Assembly: GCA_014925825.1 (NCBI GenBank)
Contig: JACGCK010000058.1
Span: forward strand, 62,001-126,000
Direction: 5' to 3'
Source of the DNA: Pholiota molesta
Lineage: Eukaryota; Basidiomycota; Agaricomycetes; Agaricales; Strophariaceae
DNA length: 64,000 bases
Below are positions 1 through 11,900 of the stretch, in pieces; the first letter of the stretch is position 1, and each line of letters opens with the position of its first letter. A program made the translations under genes and the position numbers. The notes beneath the pieces are model-generated. The model saw only the letters and a list, made by a program, of their open reading frames with translations, was not told the DNA's origin and made no database searches.

Positions 1-1140
1 ATATTTGAGGGAACATCATGATGTACTGATACACCAGTGTGTTTGAATATGTACTACCAACTGGCGCATCATTGCTAAGCTGGACGTTCGCGCCGGATTG
101 GTTGTTCTCTTCAACCCCATTGATATGCTCGAACATGATAGCACAAAAACCGCGGACTAGATTGACATTTCAATCAGTAATACATATGTAGCGACGATAG
201 CAATGAAGTTCCTGAGCGACTGATATGCCGTGTGCGGGTACAAGTCTGCTTCACGTACGCACCAAGTGCCCAGTGTTCCCGTATCCTACACGGATGCGTA
301 AGTCGAAAGGTAAAACCTCTCGCCCTCGCACCATGGGTGCCTATTCTTTAGCGATATTTAGCCGCGACTCAGGGTAACTTTAGAACAGTTTAAAATACAC
401 ACCTTGTTCCAAGATGGTGAGAGATTGACCATCACATCTCGGACTTCCGCACTGGGTGTGATCTGCGGTGAATGGATCCATTCAGTCACCTTGTACTCGC
501 AATACACGGTTTGCTCTAAAAATACGGACCATTCGCGTCTCGCGCCGGAGACTGTAGAGGCCGGGAGGCCCGTAACTTCTGGCGACCTCTGTCACTATCA
601 GTGAGAAAAGCCTAATCAAAGTCAATACCGTCGGTATCACCGTTAACCCCGGCAAGAAGTACATACTTTGACGTGTGTGAGATGCAAATCCTGCTGAGCG
701 CGCCCAGCGAACGGGCGCCCCTAATCAAAGTAAGCGGCGATGACGAGGATGCTCAAAAACGCACAAGTGCGAATTCAAAGCATGGAATAGCCTTGCAGCC
801 CCAGACCGAGACCCTCCGCCATCCGCGATCTTCAAGATAACCTCGACGGAGGGACTATCATTGCAGTCGCAGCCGCCACTCGCCAACTTCCATAGAGACT
901 TCTACGCCGACGTCCCGAATAGAGCGAGCGCGCTTGTATGAAAGGCTGATCCGAGATCATAGGAGTTAGAGGCTACGTGTATCAAGCGACGGTGGGCAGG
1001 GGACGAACGGAATGATCTGGCGTATGGAGCTGAAGACTAGTATATGCGTTTGGAATGTCAATGATGGCGCCTAAACAGAATGAAGTTTAACATCATCGCA
1101 CCGTGAACCAAGCTACAGCCAGACGATTCATCCTTCACCC
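1..1140. other. Region without recognisable gene
   Basis: I see no supportable gene. The open frames are short, overlap on both strands, and show no family motif or consistent splice structure. No tRNA or clear repeat was recognised. Confidence 0.5.
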
Positions 1141-1199
1141 ATCAGCCCCATGTCAACGCTCCCGCAAAATCCGCGAATCCGAATGGAACGCCGGGGTGG

Positions 1200-2160
1200 A
1201 ATGCTAACCTGAAGTAGTAGGAGGGGGCAGTCAGTTCGCAAGGAGACAAGTGGCAGAGGAAAGGACGGACAGACGGACAGGATGCGAACGTTGCTGGATA
1301 TGCAGGCCCGACTGCGGATGACGCCTGACTTCTCGAGTAGCCCAAGAATACGCGTCTTCGAACGTGGATGGGAACACTTAAAGAACCAAAATCGTCAGTA
1401 TCTCAACCGCGAGCGACTACCCTGGCGGACGCTGAGCTGAAGTCGTAGGAGGGAGAAGTTAGCGTGCGAGGAGACAGTGGTGGAAGAAAGGACGGACGGT
1501 CAGGACGCGAACGTGGCTGAATAGGCAGACCCAACTGCGGATGATGCCTAGCTTCTCGAGTAGCCGAAGATTACGCGTTTTAGAACGTGGATGGAAACGC
1601 TTAAACAGGACCGGGACGCTGAGCTGAAGTCGTAAAAAGGAGAAGTTAATACGCGAGGAGACAGACAGCGGTGGAAGAAAATATTGACGAACAGAGAAAC
1701 GTCGCTGAGTATACAGGCCCAGCATCTCGAACCAGAGACCACGCATCCCGAATGCCCGCGACCACGCCTAACCAGACCCAACAATCGTCAGTATCCCTAC
1801 GAGCGTGAAGGAGACGGCGGGCAAACCTCGCCAGACGGCCAGAGGGATGCGGCTCGCGATTCGCGACTAGATGTCAAGGAAAAGGACGGAAGAACACGAA
1901 ACCGCGCTCACAAAAAACAGAGCCAAAACTGCGCGCCCACTGCGTCAAGGAACCTGAGGGCCCAAAACTGCTGACATAGGGTTCGAAACCCCTCTGAAGC
2001 CGATCAGCGCAGCTCACCCACCAACGCCCAGGAAGGATTCCGCACCAACCTTCCCGAATCCGAATCGAGTGCTTCCGTAGCCTGCGAAACTGACGTCGTA
2101 CGAGGGCGCGGGTCAGTGCGCGACACGACAATGAGCGGAGGAAAGAACAGAGACTGACAG
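1200..2160. repeat. Degenerate tandem repeat units
   Basis: A block built around a GAAGTCGTA...GGAG...GAGGAGACA core recurs near 1211, 1440, 1626 and, more diverged, near 2090. The first two copies are followed by similar text containing CTTCTCGAGTAGCC. Spacing is irregular (about 229, 186 and 464 bp). The open frames here are short and conflict between strands, so I read this as non-coding repeat DNA, possibly remains of an old mobile element. Confidence 0.5.
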
Positions 2161-2883
2161 ACAAACGGCGTGGCAACCGCCGCTGGGGCCAAGGCCTCGT
2201 CAAAAGGAACGGCGTCGGGAATCACGCCTCCATATCCCAATCCCAGGAAGGAACAGGAGAAACACAAAAGCGCAAAAAACGCACACAAGGACAAGCCAAC
2301 ACGCACCCGCAGAACGAACCCCCAGTCACGGCGCACGGCACACACACACGGCCCGACCCCCCTCGCCCTTGTGACGCGTCCCGACCCGCGCGTCGCATTC
2401 CATGCGAACCGAAGACCCTCGACACGTCCACGAGCAGCGCCGAGCGCGCCGCGGCCCATTGGACGCCCGATGCGAATGGAGCGAGGGAAGCCACGAGCGT
2501 GGGCGCGCGGCCGGCCGAGCTCGCAGGAGCGAGAGGGAGAGGGTGCGTGCGTGAAGGCGACGGCGGGCGGGGCGCGTTAGATGCCCAGAGCAGAGGGATG
2601 CTGATCAAGGGAACGGAGACAAGAAAACGACAACGCGAACGTGAATTGAACCGACAACCGCGCGCGCTTCTCAGACTGAAAACGTACCGCGGGCGCCAGC
2701 CCCGCAGCCGCGCAGGGAAACACCAACGCCAACTCGATGTCGCTATCCACCCGCAAAGGCCCGAAGCGTGCGTGTGTCGGTCCTGAATCCAACACCGCAC
2801 GAACTTCAATCAACGCCACGACACCAGCGCCGCCACGACACCAGCGCCACGACACCAACGCCGCGCCATCACAGCGCATCCAA

Positions 2884-2939
2884 CCCACCCACCAACCAAC
2901 CAACCAACCAACCTACCAATCGACCAACTAACCAACCAC
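2884..2939. repeat. AACC-type microsatellite
   Basis: A run of imperfect AACC/CAACC units lies inside the GC-rich repeat block. It explains the Thr-Asn-Gln-Pro low-complexity open frame here and its Val-Gly-Trp-rich antisense frame. Confidence 0.85.
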
Positions 2940-3823
2940 CCGGGGTGCGCGGGTGCGCCCGCGCAGTCGCCAAGCCCGGAAGCCGATATCACCCCGTGCA
3001 TGAGCGGCTCAATGTGACTGCGCACGCCGGCGTCGCGCTCGCGCGCGAGGCGCGCAGGCGGCGCAGGGGGGAGAAGGGTCACGTACGGAGGCGATGGCGG
3101 GCGGGGCGCGGGCGAAAGACGGAAGTCAGCGACGGGCGACGGCGGGCCGCGTCGCAGAAACCAGCCAGAGGCCTGCATCACCACCTGCAGGAATGAGCGA
3201 AACGAAAACGCGCACACCAGAGACGCCAAACCGGGGCGCTGGTGGAGGGATGAGCATCGGTGCCAGCCATGGCCAGGTGGCGCCCTCACGACGCAGGCCA
3301 GTGGGCTCGTCGACATCCTGTGCCCGCCGTCGTCCGCGCTGCCCCCAGCCCCCATTTCATTCCATCAGAGGCCACCGCCGCGGTACCCGGCCCTCTTCGT
3401 GGAGCAGAGACGGCCGACGTACGGGCGACGGATGGCGAGCGGGATGCGATGGGGGCATACGGTGGGCGGAGATCACGGAAGGCGCATGGGAGAGCAAGAT
3501 ACGGATCGAGTGACAACGCGGGATGCGAGGGAGCAAGGGGAGGGAAGATGGAGGCGGGAAATGGGGAGTGGGGATGGGGAGGTTGGGAAAGATAAGGCGG
3601 GCTGTTGGCGATGACGAGGACGGCGCGTCGAGTCCTTTCACTCTGTCAGGTTCTTGAGGTATCTGACAAGCCAACGCTTCTAGGTTCATAGTACGAAGAA
3701 ACGCGTGAGCGATGGATATACGGTCTGAATTCGACGAGCGGAGGAGAGCTATACGACGGCGTCCAGCGCAAGGGTAATCCACAGCCAATCCAGGGCCAGA
3801 TCCCGTCGCCCGAAGAATCCCGC

Positions 3824-3843
3824 GCACGGACTCTGCACGTGAT
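3824..3843. promoter_or_regulatory. Repeated 20-bp motif containing CACGTG, copy 1
   Basis: The 20-mer GCACGGACTCTGCACGTGAT contains a CACGTG (bHLH-type E-box) core and two GCACG half-units. Near-identical copies sit at 15746, 20301 and 23509. It is followed by a pyrimidine-rich tract, as some fungal promoters are, but no gene can be tied to it. Confidence 0.45.
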
Positions 3844-5559
3844 ATTCTTCGCGTCATCCTTTCCTCAGCTAGAATTTTTCCCTTTCCGTCTTCTCCCTTG
3901 GTCCTCTCTCATGCAGCGTCCGCATCTGCGATGCCTTTCATCTATCCTGCTCCCTCTCATGCGCATCACGAAGAACATTTACGTTCGGCGTCCCATCCAC
4001 AGCCCCATCTTTCCGCACCCGTGCGCAATGTCTACATCACATCCCAACGCACGCGCGCCGCTGGTTCTCCATGCAATAAAGCTATCTGTGTCGGATGTTT
4101 TGTATCACAAACGTCGCTGCGTGAGGGAGTGGATAGTAATGAGATGATCTGGTGATGATGCATTGATGGGCCGCTTTCTGTCTGGCCGTTGATCCTGGCG
4201 GTCATGTTGTAAGGGTGTTCCTCGCGATTGCCCCGATCTCTTGTCTTCCCTCCATGTTTGTTTCCTGACGCATATGCATTGGTTTTGGTTTTCGATCCGC
4301 CCATCCATGAGGATCTTGCTCACTGGCCGCAAGTGGGTCCCGCGCGCCTCGTACGCCCCCGTCACTTTGCCATGTTCCATCCATTGCACGATTTCTTTCG
4401 CTTGCGTCTTATCACTGTCTGACGCGTGCGATGCTGCAGTGGTTTGAAGGCTTCACGATAAGGGGGGCAGCTGCGGGGTACGGCGTGCCTTCCATCCATG
4501 CGTTCTATCTATTTTCCATTCTCGATGTCCTCATATCCTCTCCCTCTCCCAATACCGTCCTTCGTGTCACTGACAGGCATGATGCACACAGCGCACATCA
4601 TCCAGGAGCCCGGGACCGCCGCCGCGTGTGCGTGCCCCGTTGGAATAAAAGGAGAGGCTGTTCGTATTCAATTGGCCCCTCGATGAGTCTCTTCCTCGCT
4701 CGCGATCATATCCCCTCCTCGCGCGCCCCCATCACATGCCTCATACCCTCCACCACACGGTTCTCGCGCTTGCGTCTCCGTCTTATTACTATCTGACGCG
4801 CGCGATGCTGCAGTGGTCCATTGCTAGGTAGGCTTGGTAAGTGGGGGCAGAAGACGGTCTGCGGGGTACAGTGTGCCGTCCTTCCATCCGTGCCATCACT
4901 TCCGATCTGTGTCCCGTTTTCCATCTCGCCATCTTCATCGTCGTATCCCGACCTTCTCCTAACACCATCTTTGACTCCGCTTACAGGCCTGATCCACAGC
5001 TCACATCCTCCACGTCGCTGCACACCGCAAACGCGCCCGGGGTCACGCCCGATGTCTTTGTCTTCCCTCCTCATTCAATCCTAACGTCTACTCATTTAAT
5101 CGTAACGCCTATCCGCCTCCTACACCTCCTACACCCTCAACCGGCCCAGCCACCCCCACCCCCCTCACTCCAGCTCAACTCACCCGCGACCATCCCCCGC
5201 GCCTCGTGTGCCGCGCCCCCATCACCTGCACCTTGAACACACCACCCATCGCACGTCTCGCTCGCCGCGCTTGCGTCGTGGTGGGTGTCTGACGCGCGTT
5301 GCGCTGCTGGATGCTGGGAGCGGGGGTGGTGGGATGCTGGGATGGCGGAGGCAGTCCGCGCGGGTGGGTGATGGGGGCGGGAGGTTCTGTGGAGGATGGA
5401 GTGCGGGCGATCGGGTCCGTGCTGTTTCAGTATTTCTTCGTCTTCGTCTTCGTTCGTGTCCTCTTTTCTTGTTTGTTTCTCGGAGCGACGTACATATAGC
5501 CTTGAGTATCTATATATACTCTAAAAATCTCCAATAATCCTACACCTCTGTTCTCATCT

Positions 5560-6590
5560 CAATTCGCCCGAAAAAGCGCCATCGTCAAGCATCAACGCCC
5601 GTCCTCCACGGCGAAATGCTCTCTACGAACGACAAAAACGGCAAAAGACAGTCCTCGCGCTGTGAATAACACCATCCCATCACCGCCCAGCGCCGCACAT
5701 CAAACCCCAAAACCCAATGCCAAAACACCCAACCTAACACATCATCCCTCATCGCGCTACAAACATAATACCGGCCTGCGCTCCGCCTCACGCCCGGCGC
5801 TAACCGCGCGTATCAGCAGGAGCGAAGACGTTTGAACGTGCCTGCGTGACATGCAGGCGAAAGCGACGATACTAACAAGTAAGTTGCCTGCAGTTTTTTA
5901 TCAAAAAAAATTGTATTTTTATATAGTAGGCTCCAAGGCTGAAAGCAATTGAGCTATACTGCGTCGTTCCAAACAGAGTACATAGTTCTCACATATTTAT
6001 GATAATCCTGAAACTCGATTTTTTTGTGGAATGAAATACACGCATTATGTACTTCTAAATAATTTCTCTCGATACGACATGCATTTTAGAAGCTATTCAG
6101 ACAGTTTTCAGAGCCCGTAGTATCGTGGTGCACATTTCGCGCACTGAAGGTCAGGTGTGCTGCAGCGGGGGCGTGTGCACGGCCGTTGGCGGCGTTGTAT
6201 GTGACGGACGCGTCACTACTTAGCTAGCAGGTAAGTACATAGCACGGAGCTACCCTGGCTCTCTGACTTCATGCAGGCGACGCGACTCGACGGGGCGTAG
6301 GAAAATTTGGGCTTCATCTAAGCATCTTGCGCTAGCCTGCGCTTCCACTGGCCTGAGCTGGCTGAGCCTCGATTAGATTAGAATCCATTCGGTGGCACAG
6401 CCTCCTGTCCGTATGTGGCACTCGCGGTGACGCAGACCAAATCATCCTCCTTGGCCCTTGCCAATGCCATCGCGTGCTCAGCCTGTCCGCACAGCCCGCT
6501 CGACGCGTCGTCCGAGCCCTGCCAGTCCGCGTAACCTAGGGTAGGTCTGACTGGCCTACTCCAACGGCCATGACGACGACGACGACGACG
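5560..6590. other. AT-rich region without recognisable gene
   Basis: Base composition falls from GC-rich to AT-rich near 5.9 kb. I see only short open frames. A GAC-repeat tract near 6570-6590 creates arginine-rich and aspartate-rich open frames on opposite strands. Confidence 0.5.
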
Positions 6591-6595
6591 CCGAT

Positions 6596-6805
6596 ATGGA
6601 CAGCCTGCACCTTGAGCTGGCATCCAACAGCGAAGACGAAGACGGGCACGAGCACAACGACAACGACGACCATGGACACTCATCAGATGCTGAAGACTGC
6701 GACTTCCCACTCGGTGATTCCATGCATTGTGCGTGCGTAGAGGACGAGACATCTTTGGCATGGGGTGCTGTTGGATTAGAATTTAGGAGCGGGTATTTGG
6801 TGTGA
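6596..6805 (+). CDS. Acidic low-complexity ORF, doubtful
   Basis: The frame encodes 69 residues rich in Asp, Glu, His and Asn, downstream of a (GAC)n tract that would add a poly-Asp run. Such acidic stretches occur in the variable parts of fungal transposase genes, so a transposon remnant is possible. There is no domain, no clear start and no partner exon. It may equally be a by-product of the trinucleotide repeat. Confidence 0.15.
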   Translation: MDSLHLELASNSEDEDGHEHNDNDDHGHSSDAEDCDFPLGDSMHCACVEDETSLAWGAVGLEFRSGYLV

Positions 6806-7075
6806 TCGTGAGTGTCTTTCTCATTTATGAGGCGTTCGCAATGAGAATCAAAATACTAACGTATGGCATAGATGACGGGGCACGTAAAGGATATACATAG
6901 CGGTGCATCATTTCGGGTGAGATGTTAGGAGTCCAGGCACAGAGTCGCAGGGAGAGATACAACCATGCTCATGGTGGAGACGTAGACGAAGATTCAACTA
7001 TTCATTGATATATTATCAGCGTCTCCAGAGTAGAAATAAGCTTGAATTCCGCGCAATGTACAATGTATGCTACTG

Positions 7076-8492
7076 CTAACAGAACTGACAAGAGCAGGCA
7101 CCGGCCATTGAAAGCCACTCATGACGCCTGCACTCATACGCTGTAAGTCGTTTCTCGGAATCCAAGCGAAGACAGCCCTTGATAAAAGCGGCAGCTGGGC
7201 CCACTGCGTCTTTATGCAGTGCTTGCGCCAGGCCTGCTTCAATCGACGTGATATCGCCGCTACCTGCATCGGCGCTGTACTCTTTCATATTTTCGTCGCT
7301 GAGCCAAGAATTGGGGATCTCGTCTTGCAAGACAGCACGCATGGTGGCAATGCGATGAGTCGTGGGTCCAGGCATGTCGAAGAGCTCGGTGTTGGTGAGG
7401 AGGGTGTATGTCTAAAATTGATTAATCAAGAATTACACAGTGCTCGCACCTGAGCGGAATTGAAATACGAACGTACGAGGCAGCCGAGCATCCAGACATC
7501 GGTTTTAGGAGAACATGTTGCTCGTTCTAACAGAGTTTCCGGTGCAAACGAGTAGTTGTGATCCTTCTCTGGTATATAAGTATAAGCTATCTTCCCGCCG
7601 CTACGCTTCGGAGGCTTGCGCTTCGCGCTCCCCTCCTGCTTCGCTTTGGGCAACAACTTGCCGGGGCTGCCCGCCTGGACCCCTTTTTGCGCTGGATAAA
7701 AATGTCGGAATAATAGACAAGAGTATACCGAAGTCATACATACCGTGTCCGAGGTTTCCTACATGGATTGACCAGTCGACCACTCTTTTTTGCTTGTCAT
7801 TCCACTTATCTTTTGTGGTTAATGGCTGCGACAGCACAGCAGTGAACCTGTTCACTTTGACGGTGGTCGGCGGGGGTTCGGAGTCGAGCACGGGCTTCAA
7901 ATATTTGGCCTGCGTAAAAGTCCCGAGATAAACGCTATCCGCATCAATGCCTACAGGTGTGTTAGCTATAGCACCGACGGTGGGTTTGGATTGCCCAACA
8001 TCACGTACCTCCATGCATTATGTTCTCCTTGTGTAGCCCGGCGAGCGCGTTAGCCACAGTATACACGAGCTCCTGCACGACATGGACAGGAAGGCGATTT
8101 TCATCGGCCCCCCTCTGGAGTGCTCTCGCGGATGTCGCGAAAGCGCTCATCACAATGCATAAATGCGTCCCGGAAGCACTTTTCTCCGAGAAGCTCCCGA
8201 GAAAGACAGGAAGGCGGAGATCGAACCGCCTCAAGTCGCTGATGGCCTTCAGTATGGGGAGCTCAGTGCCCTCGGCCTCCTCTGATGCAGCCACAGTGAA
8301 GATCTTCAATGCCGAGTATATGGGCTCGTTATCAGAGGTGTGTAGGACAAGCCATGTCGATGAGCGTGGCCCGTATCCGAGTTTTCTGATGATTTCGTAC
8401 TCCCCATTGTGGATGCGCTGGTGGATCGCAGCTGGATAGTATCCACCGCCCTCAGACGGAGAGAGATCAAGAGGTTCCTCGGGGAAAGACAT
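7076..8492 (-). CDS. SRPK-like protein, probable pseudokinase (tandem copy A)
   Basis: Four exons on the minus strand (8492-8009, 7950-7744, 7691-7477, 7411-7076) join in phase to give 413 aa with no stop. The protein follows the SR-protein-kinase layout: a glycine-rich loop (LGYGPRSSTW), the strand-3 lysine (SALKIF), and late in the protein an APE motif (FAPETLLERA) followed by DVWMLGCL. The catalytic HRD-type motif, usually H-T-D-L-K-P-D-N in fungal SRPKs, reads H-G-G-I-D-A-D-S. The catalytic Asp and the following Lys and Asn are therefore missing, and the DFG position is also altered. I infer a catalytically dead or impaired kinase, perhaps a scaffold. The paralogue at 8924-10330 has the same exon plan and the same lesion. 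Confidence 0.85.
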
Positions 8493-8923
8493 GGGATCTT
8501 AGCTTTGAGCGCGTTGCGCCCCCTCGCTTATGTATGAATGTGTGTCTACACACAACACAGCCTTGCTGTGATCATGCGAACTGCCTCAGTTGATGAACAA
8601 AAAAAAATCGAACCCTTGGCCTGGGTGCATCTGAAGCCTTTATCTGGGCCATACATGATTATGAGTCATCTTGCCATGAAGACGACTCCAGAGATATTGT
8701 TTCCCACAGCTTTGGCTGACCCAAACTTTGCTAGGGGGCCTAACTTTAGGGTATAAGTATTCCAGTGTTGCGAGTCAACTAGTTTCATTAATAATGAAAA
8801 AGTAAGTAGTACAGGTAAATTAGCTACTTGCGCCCAAAATTCGCGGATTTGCGCTGACCGCGTAAGTTGCGCTACGGCGCAAAGCGCAAGGTAGCGCAAG
8901 AGCGCAAGCACAAGCGCAAATTT
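8493..8923. repeat. Intergenic spacer with GCGCAA repeats
   Basis: The spacer between the tandem SRPK-like genes holds no gene. From about 8829 to 8917 the hexamer GCGCAA, or its complement TTGCGC, recurs several times with variable 2-8 bp spacing. It lies just downstream of the stop codon of the neighbouring minus-strand gene at 8924. It could be the footprint of a small transposon end or a protein-binding cluster. Confidence 0.6.
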
Positions 8924-10330
8924 CTAGTGGAACCGACAAGAGCAGGCGCCAGCCATGGACAGCCACTCGTGACCGCTGCACTCCTGCGCTGTAAGTCGGT
9001 CCTGGGGATCCAGGCGAAGACAGCCCTTGATAAAATCGGCAGCTAGGCCCACGTCGTCTTTGCGCAGTGCTTGCGCCAGGCCCGCTTCAATCGACGTGAT
9101 ATTGCTGCTACAGGCATCCGCGCTGTACTCCTTCATGTTCTCGTCGTCGAGCCAGGAATTGGGGATCTCATCTTGCAAGACATCACGCATAGTGGCAATG
9201 CGATGCGCGGCGGGCTCAGGCGTGTCGAAATCGAAGAGCGCGGTGTTGGTGAGGAGGGTGTATGTCTAAAATTGATTATTGAAGGATTGAACTGTGCTTG
9301 AACCCGAGCGGAATCAAAATACGACGTACGAGGCAGCCGAGCATCCAGACGTCGGTTTCGGGAGAGCATGTTGCTCGTTCTAACAGAGTCTCCGGTGCAA
9401 ACGAGTAGTTGTGATCCTTCTCTGGTGTGTAAGTCCAAGTTTTATGCCCGCGGTTACGCTTCGGAGGCCTGCCCTTCCCGCTCGCTTTGGGCACCATTTT
9501 GCCGGGGCTGCGCCCCTGGACCGCCTTTTGCGCTGAGTAAAAATGTCGGAATAATATACAAGAGTATATATCGAAGTCGTACATACCGTGTCCCAAGTTT
9601 CCTACATGGACTGCCCACTCAACCACCTTTTTTTGCTCGTCATTCCACTTATATTTTGTGCTTAACGGCTGCGACAGAACACTCGTGAACCCGTTCACTT
9701 TGACGGTGGTCGGCGGGGGTTCGGAGTCGAGCACGGGCTGCAAATCTTTGGTGTGCGTAAAAGTCCCGAGATAAATGCTATCCACATCAATGCCTACAGG
9801 CGTGTTAGCGATAGCACCGACGATGGGTTCCAGCTGATCAATATCACGTACTTACCTCCATGTATTATTTTCTCCTTGTGTAGCCCGGCGAGCGCGTGAG
9901 CCGCAGTTTTTACGAGCTCCTGCACGACATGGACAGGAAGGTGATTGTGATCGGCCCCCCTCTGCAGTGCTCTCGCTGATGTCGCGAAAGCGCTCATCAC
10001 AATGCATAAATGCGTCCCGGCACCACTCTGCTCCAAGAAGCTCCCGCGAATGAAAGGAAGGCCGAGAGCGAAGTCGCCCATAGCCTTCAGTATGGGCAGC
10101 TCAGTGCCCTGGGCCGCCTCGGATGCAGCGACAGTGAAGATCTTCAACGCCGAGTATATGGGCTCGTCATGAGAGGTATGGAGGACAAGCCATGTCGATG
10201 AGCGTGGCCCGTATCCAAGCTTGCGGATGATTTCGTACTCCCCATTGTGGATGCGCTGATGGATCGCAGCGGGATAGTATCCACCGCCCTCAGACGGAGA
10301 GAGATCAAGAGGCTCCTCGGGGAAAGACAT
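8924..10330 (-). CDS. SRPK-like protein, probable pseudokinase (tandem copy B)
   Basis: Four exons (10330-9856, 9793-9587, 9532-9330, 9265-8924) join in phase to give 408 aa, matching copy A exon for exon. The start ATG was chosen by alignment with copy A; an upstream in-frame ATG adds 22 residues that copy A lacks. The glycine-rich loop, the SALKIF lysine and APE/DVWMLGCL are kept. The catalytic loop reads H-G-G-I-D-V-D-S, again without the catalytic Asp. The donor of intron 1 carries a 4-bp difference from copy A (GTAAGT instead of GTACGT). Two intact frames with the same dead motif suggest selection to keep the protein rather than decay. Confidence 0.85.
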
Positions 10331-11900
10331 GGGATCGTAGCCTTGAGCGCGTTGCGCCCCCTCACTTATGTATGAATGTGTCCCTACACACGACACAGCC
10401 TTGCTGTAATGAACTGGCTCACAAAAACAATCGAACGGTTGGCGCGTCTGACAGCGATCATCATTTCAATCGTTCATCCGCATTTGAAATGTGGGCGTAC
10501 GAAAGACAATCATCCATTGATATCGGCGATTGCTTAGCTGCGAGCGCCCGGGTACAGCTAACAAAACGCGCACTCGGGAAGAGCCGCGGGAAAGGAAAGG
10601 GAAAGAACAATCGTAATCAAAATTTCTCGAAGAACCCTCACAAAGGACACAAACAGAGGGGCGGGAAATAAGCAGGTGTCATCGCGCGCTGGCTTGTCGT
10701 CTTTAATTTACATCGCAGAATTGAGCATGAAAATTATGTGTTCTCGCTTCTGAAAAATGATGCAAGCGTGTGTGTGGGCATGTGTGTGGGCGTGTGTGTG
10801 TGGGCGGTATGAGTGTGATGGATGGCCGGTTGGCCAGCCGATAGGCCTATTTACAGGGACATGAGATGCCCATCTCCCGCAGACAGAGTCTCACACAAGA
10901 ATACACCTTCGGGAACATCATTTATACCTAGCCCAACTAACGAGATTCGGATCTTATTAAATTTATTAGATGGGCACACATAGAACAAATTCCGGAGGAG
11001 CGTACCAGGCTATACCCCTCCCAGCGGATAGCAGATGACGCCCGCCATGCAGTGCTAGGCAGTGCCTCACTGGGAAATACCCGATCATCATAACTAGACT
11101 GCGTCGTAAGCTCAATATACCACCAACGTAAACACTATGGAACGCAATGTGGAGCTTGACTTCACGACGGAGAGATTCATGTCAAGGGAACTGTCTTCGT
11201 AGAGGAGCAAGTGCAAAACTGAGCATTGGTCGATGTCATAGCTGTAGGTGAAATAGCTTTTACGAGAAATTTCAGGGCAGATCAATGGGACAGATACAGA
11301 CGGAGAATGCACCCGATGGGTAGGAAGGGCAGATCAAGAGACAATACAGATCATATACACCATCGAGAGAGGCTTCGAAAGGCAGTACAGCAGCAACGAA
11401 TGGGAAGAACTCTTGCTTATACCACCCTCGTAGAATCTTGACGTTCAGCCCATTGGCCTTCATGTTCGTTCGCGCCGAGGTCCGAACATGATCCGTCTTC
11501 GATACATTTCAAGTTATAAGAGCAGGGTACCCAGACGCAAAAAAAGATACAAAGTACCCAATGCTCCCAAAGCAGCGCGAGGAGCCAAATTCGACGAGGC
11601 GCACCCCAATGACGTGTCATGCATCCCGTGGGCGACAAAGACAAAACGAAGGACGAAACCTACTAGAGAAAATAGGTGAGAGTGCTCAGATACGCTCGGA
11701 CTCGAGGGAGGGCACTGCACGTACCTTGCCCTTGGGTAGCCATTCCGTATTCAGTATTAAGTTCGTTGCGCCTTCATTCGCGCCCGTATGCTCGCAGTTT
11801 AGCCCTTGATCTGACCTGAATCTGACCTTGATCTGAACTTGATCTAAACATAAGTATGAGAATGGTCAGAGTGCATGACGTTAACCCCCAACCACCGCGA
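10331..11900. other. Region without firm gene; GT-rich microsatellite
   Basis: A GTGTGTG/GGGC-rich microsatellite lies at about 10767-10806. A lysine/arginine-rich open frame ends near 10671 and minus-strand frames at 11112-11463 could be exons of a small gene, but I found no convincing splice pair, domain or start. Nothing here is called as a gene. Confidence 0.4.

Larger units (their letters stand above)
1950..5560. repeat. GC-rich diverged repeat block, copy 1
   Basis: This stretch shares text with 11.9-12.8 kb and 15.7-23.6 kb. For example, the segment at 2612-2660 resembles 17990-18045, and the text around 3700-3860 resembles 20160-20340. Long overlapping open frames occur on both strands because the DNA is GC-rich and stop-poor. 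None shows a domain, a start context or intron logic, so no protein gene is called. The copies are too diverged to define element ends by eye. Confidence 0.5.

Noticed and set aside
1970..2010. tRNA-like T-arm text GGGTTCGAAACCC
   Set aside because: No matching acceptor, D or anticodon arms can be folded around it.
2004..3857. Several 130-195-codon frames on both strands
   Set aside because: They overlap each other in GC-rich repeat DNA and consist of biased residues (Arg, Pro, Ala). They are expected from stop-poor sequence.
6378..6761. 127-codon arginine-rich minus-strand frame
   Set aside because: The arginine run comes from reading the (GAC)n tract on the other strand; there is no domain.
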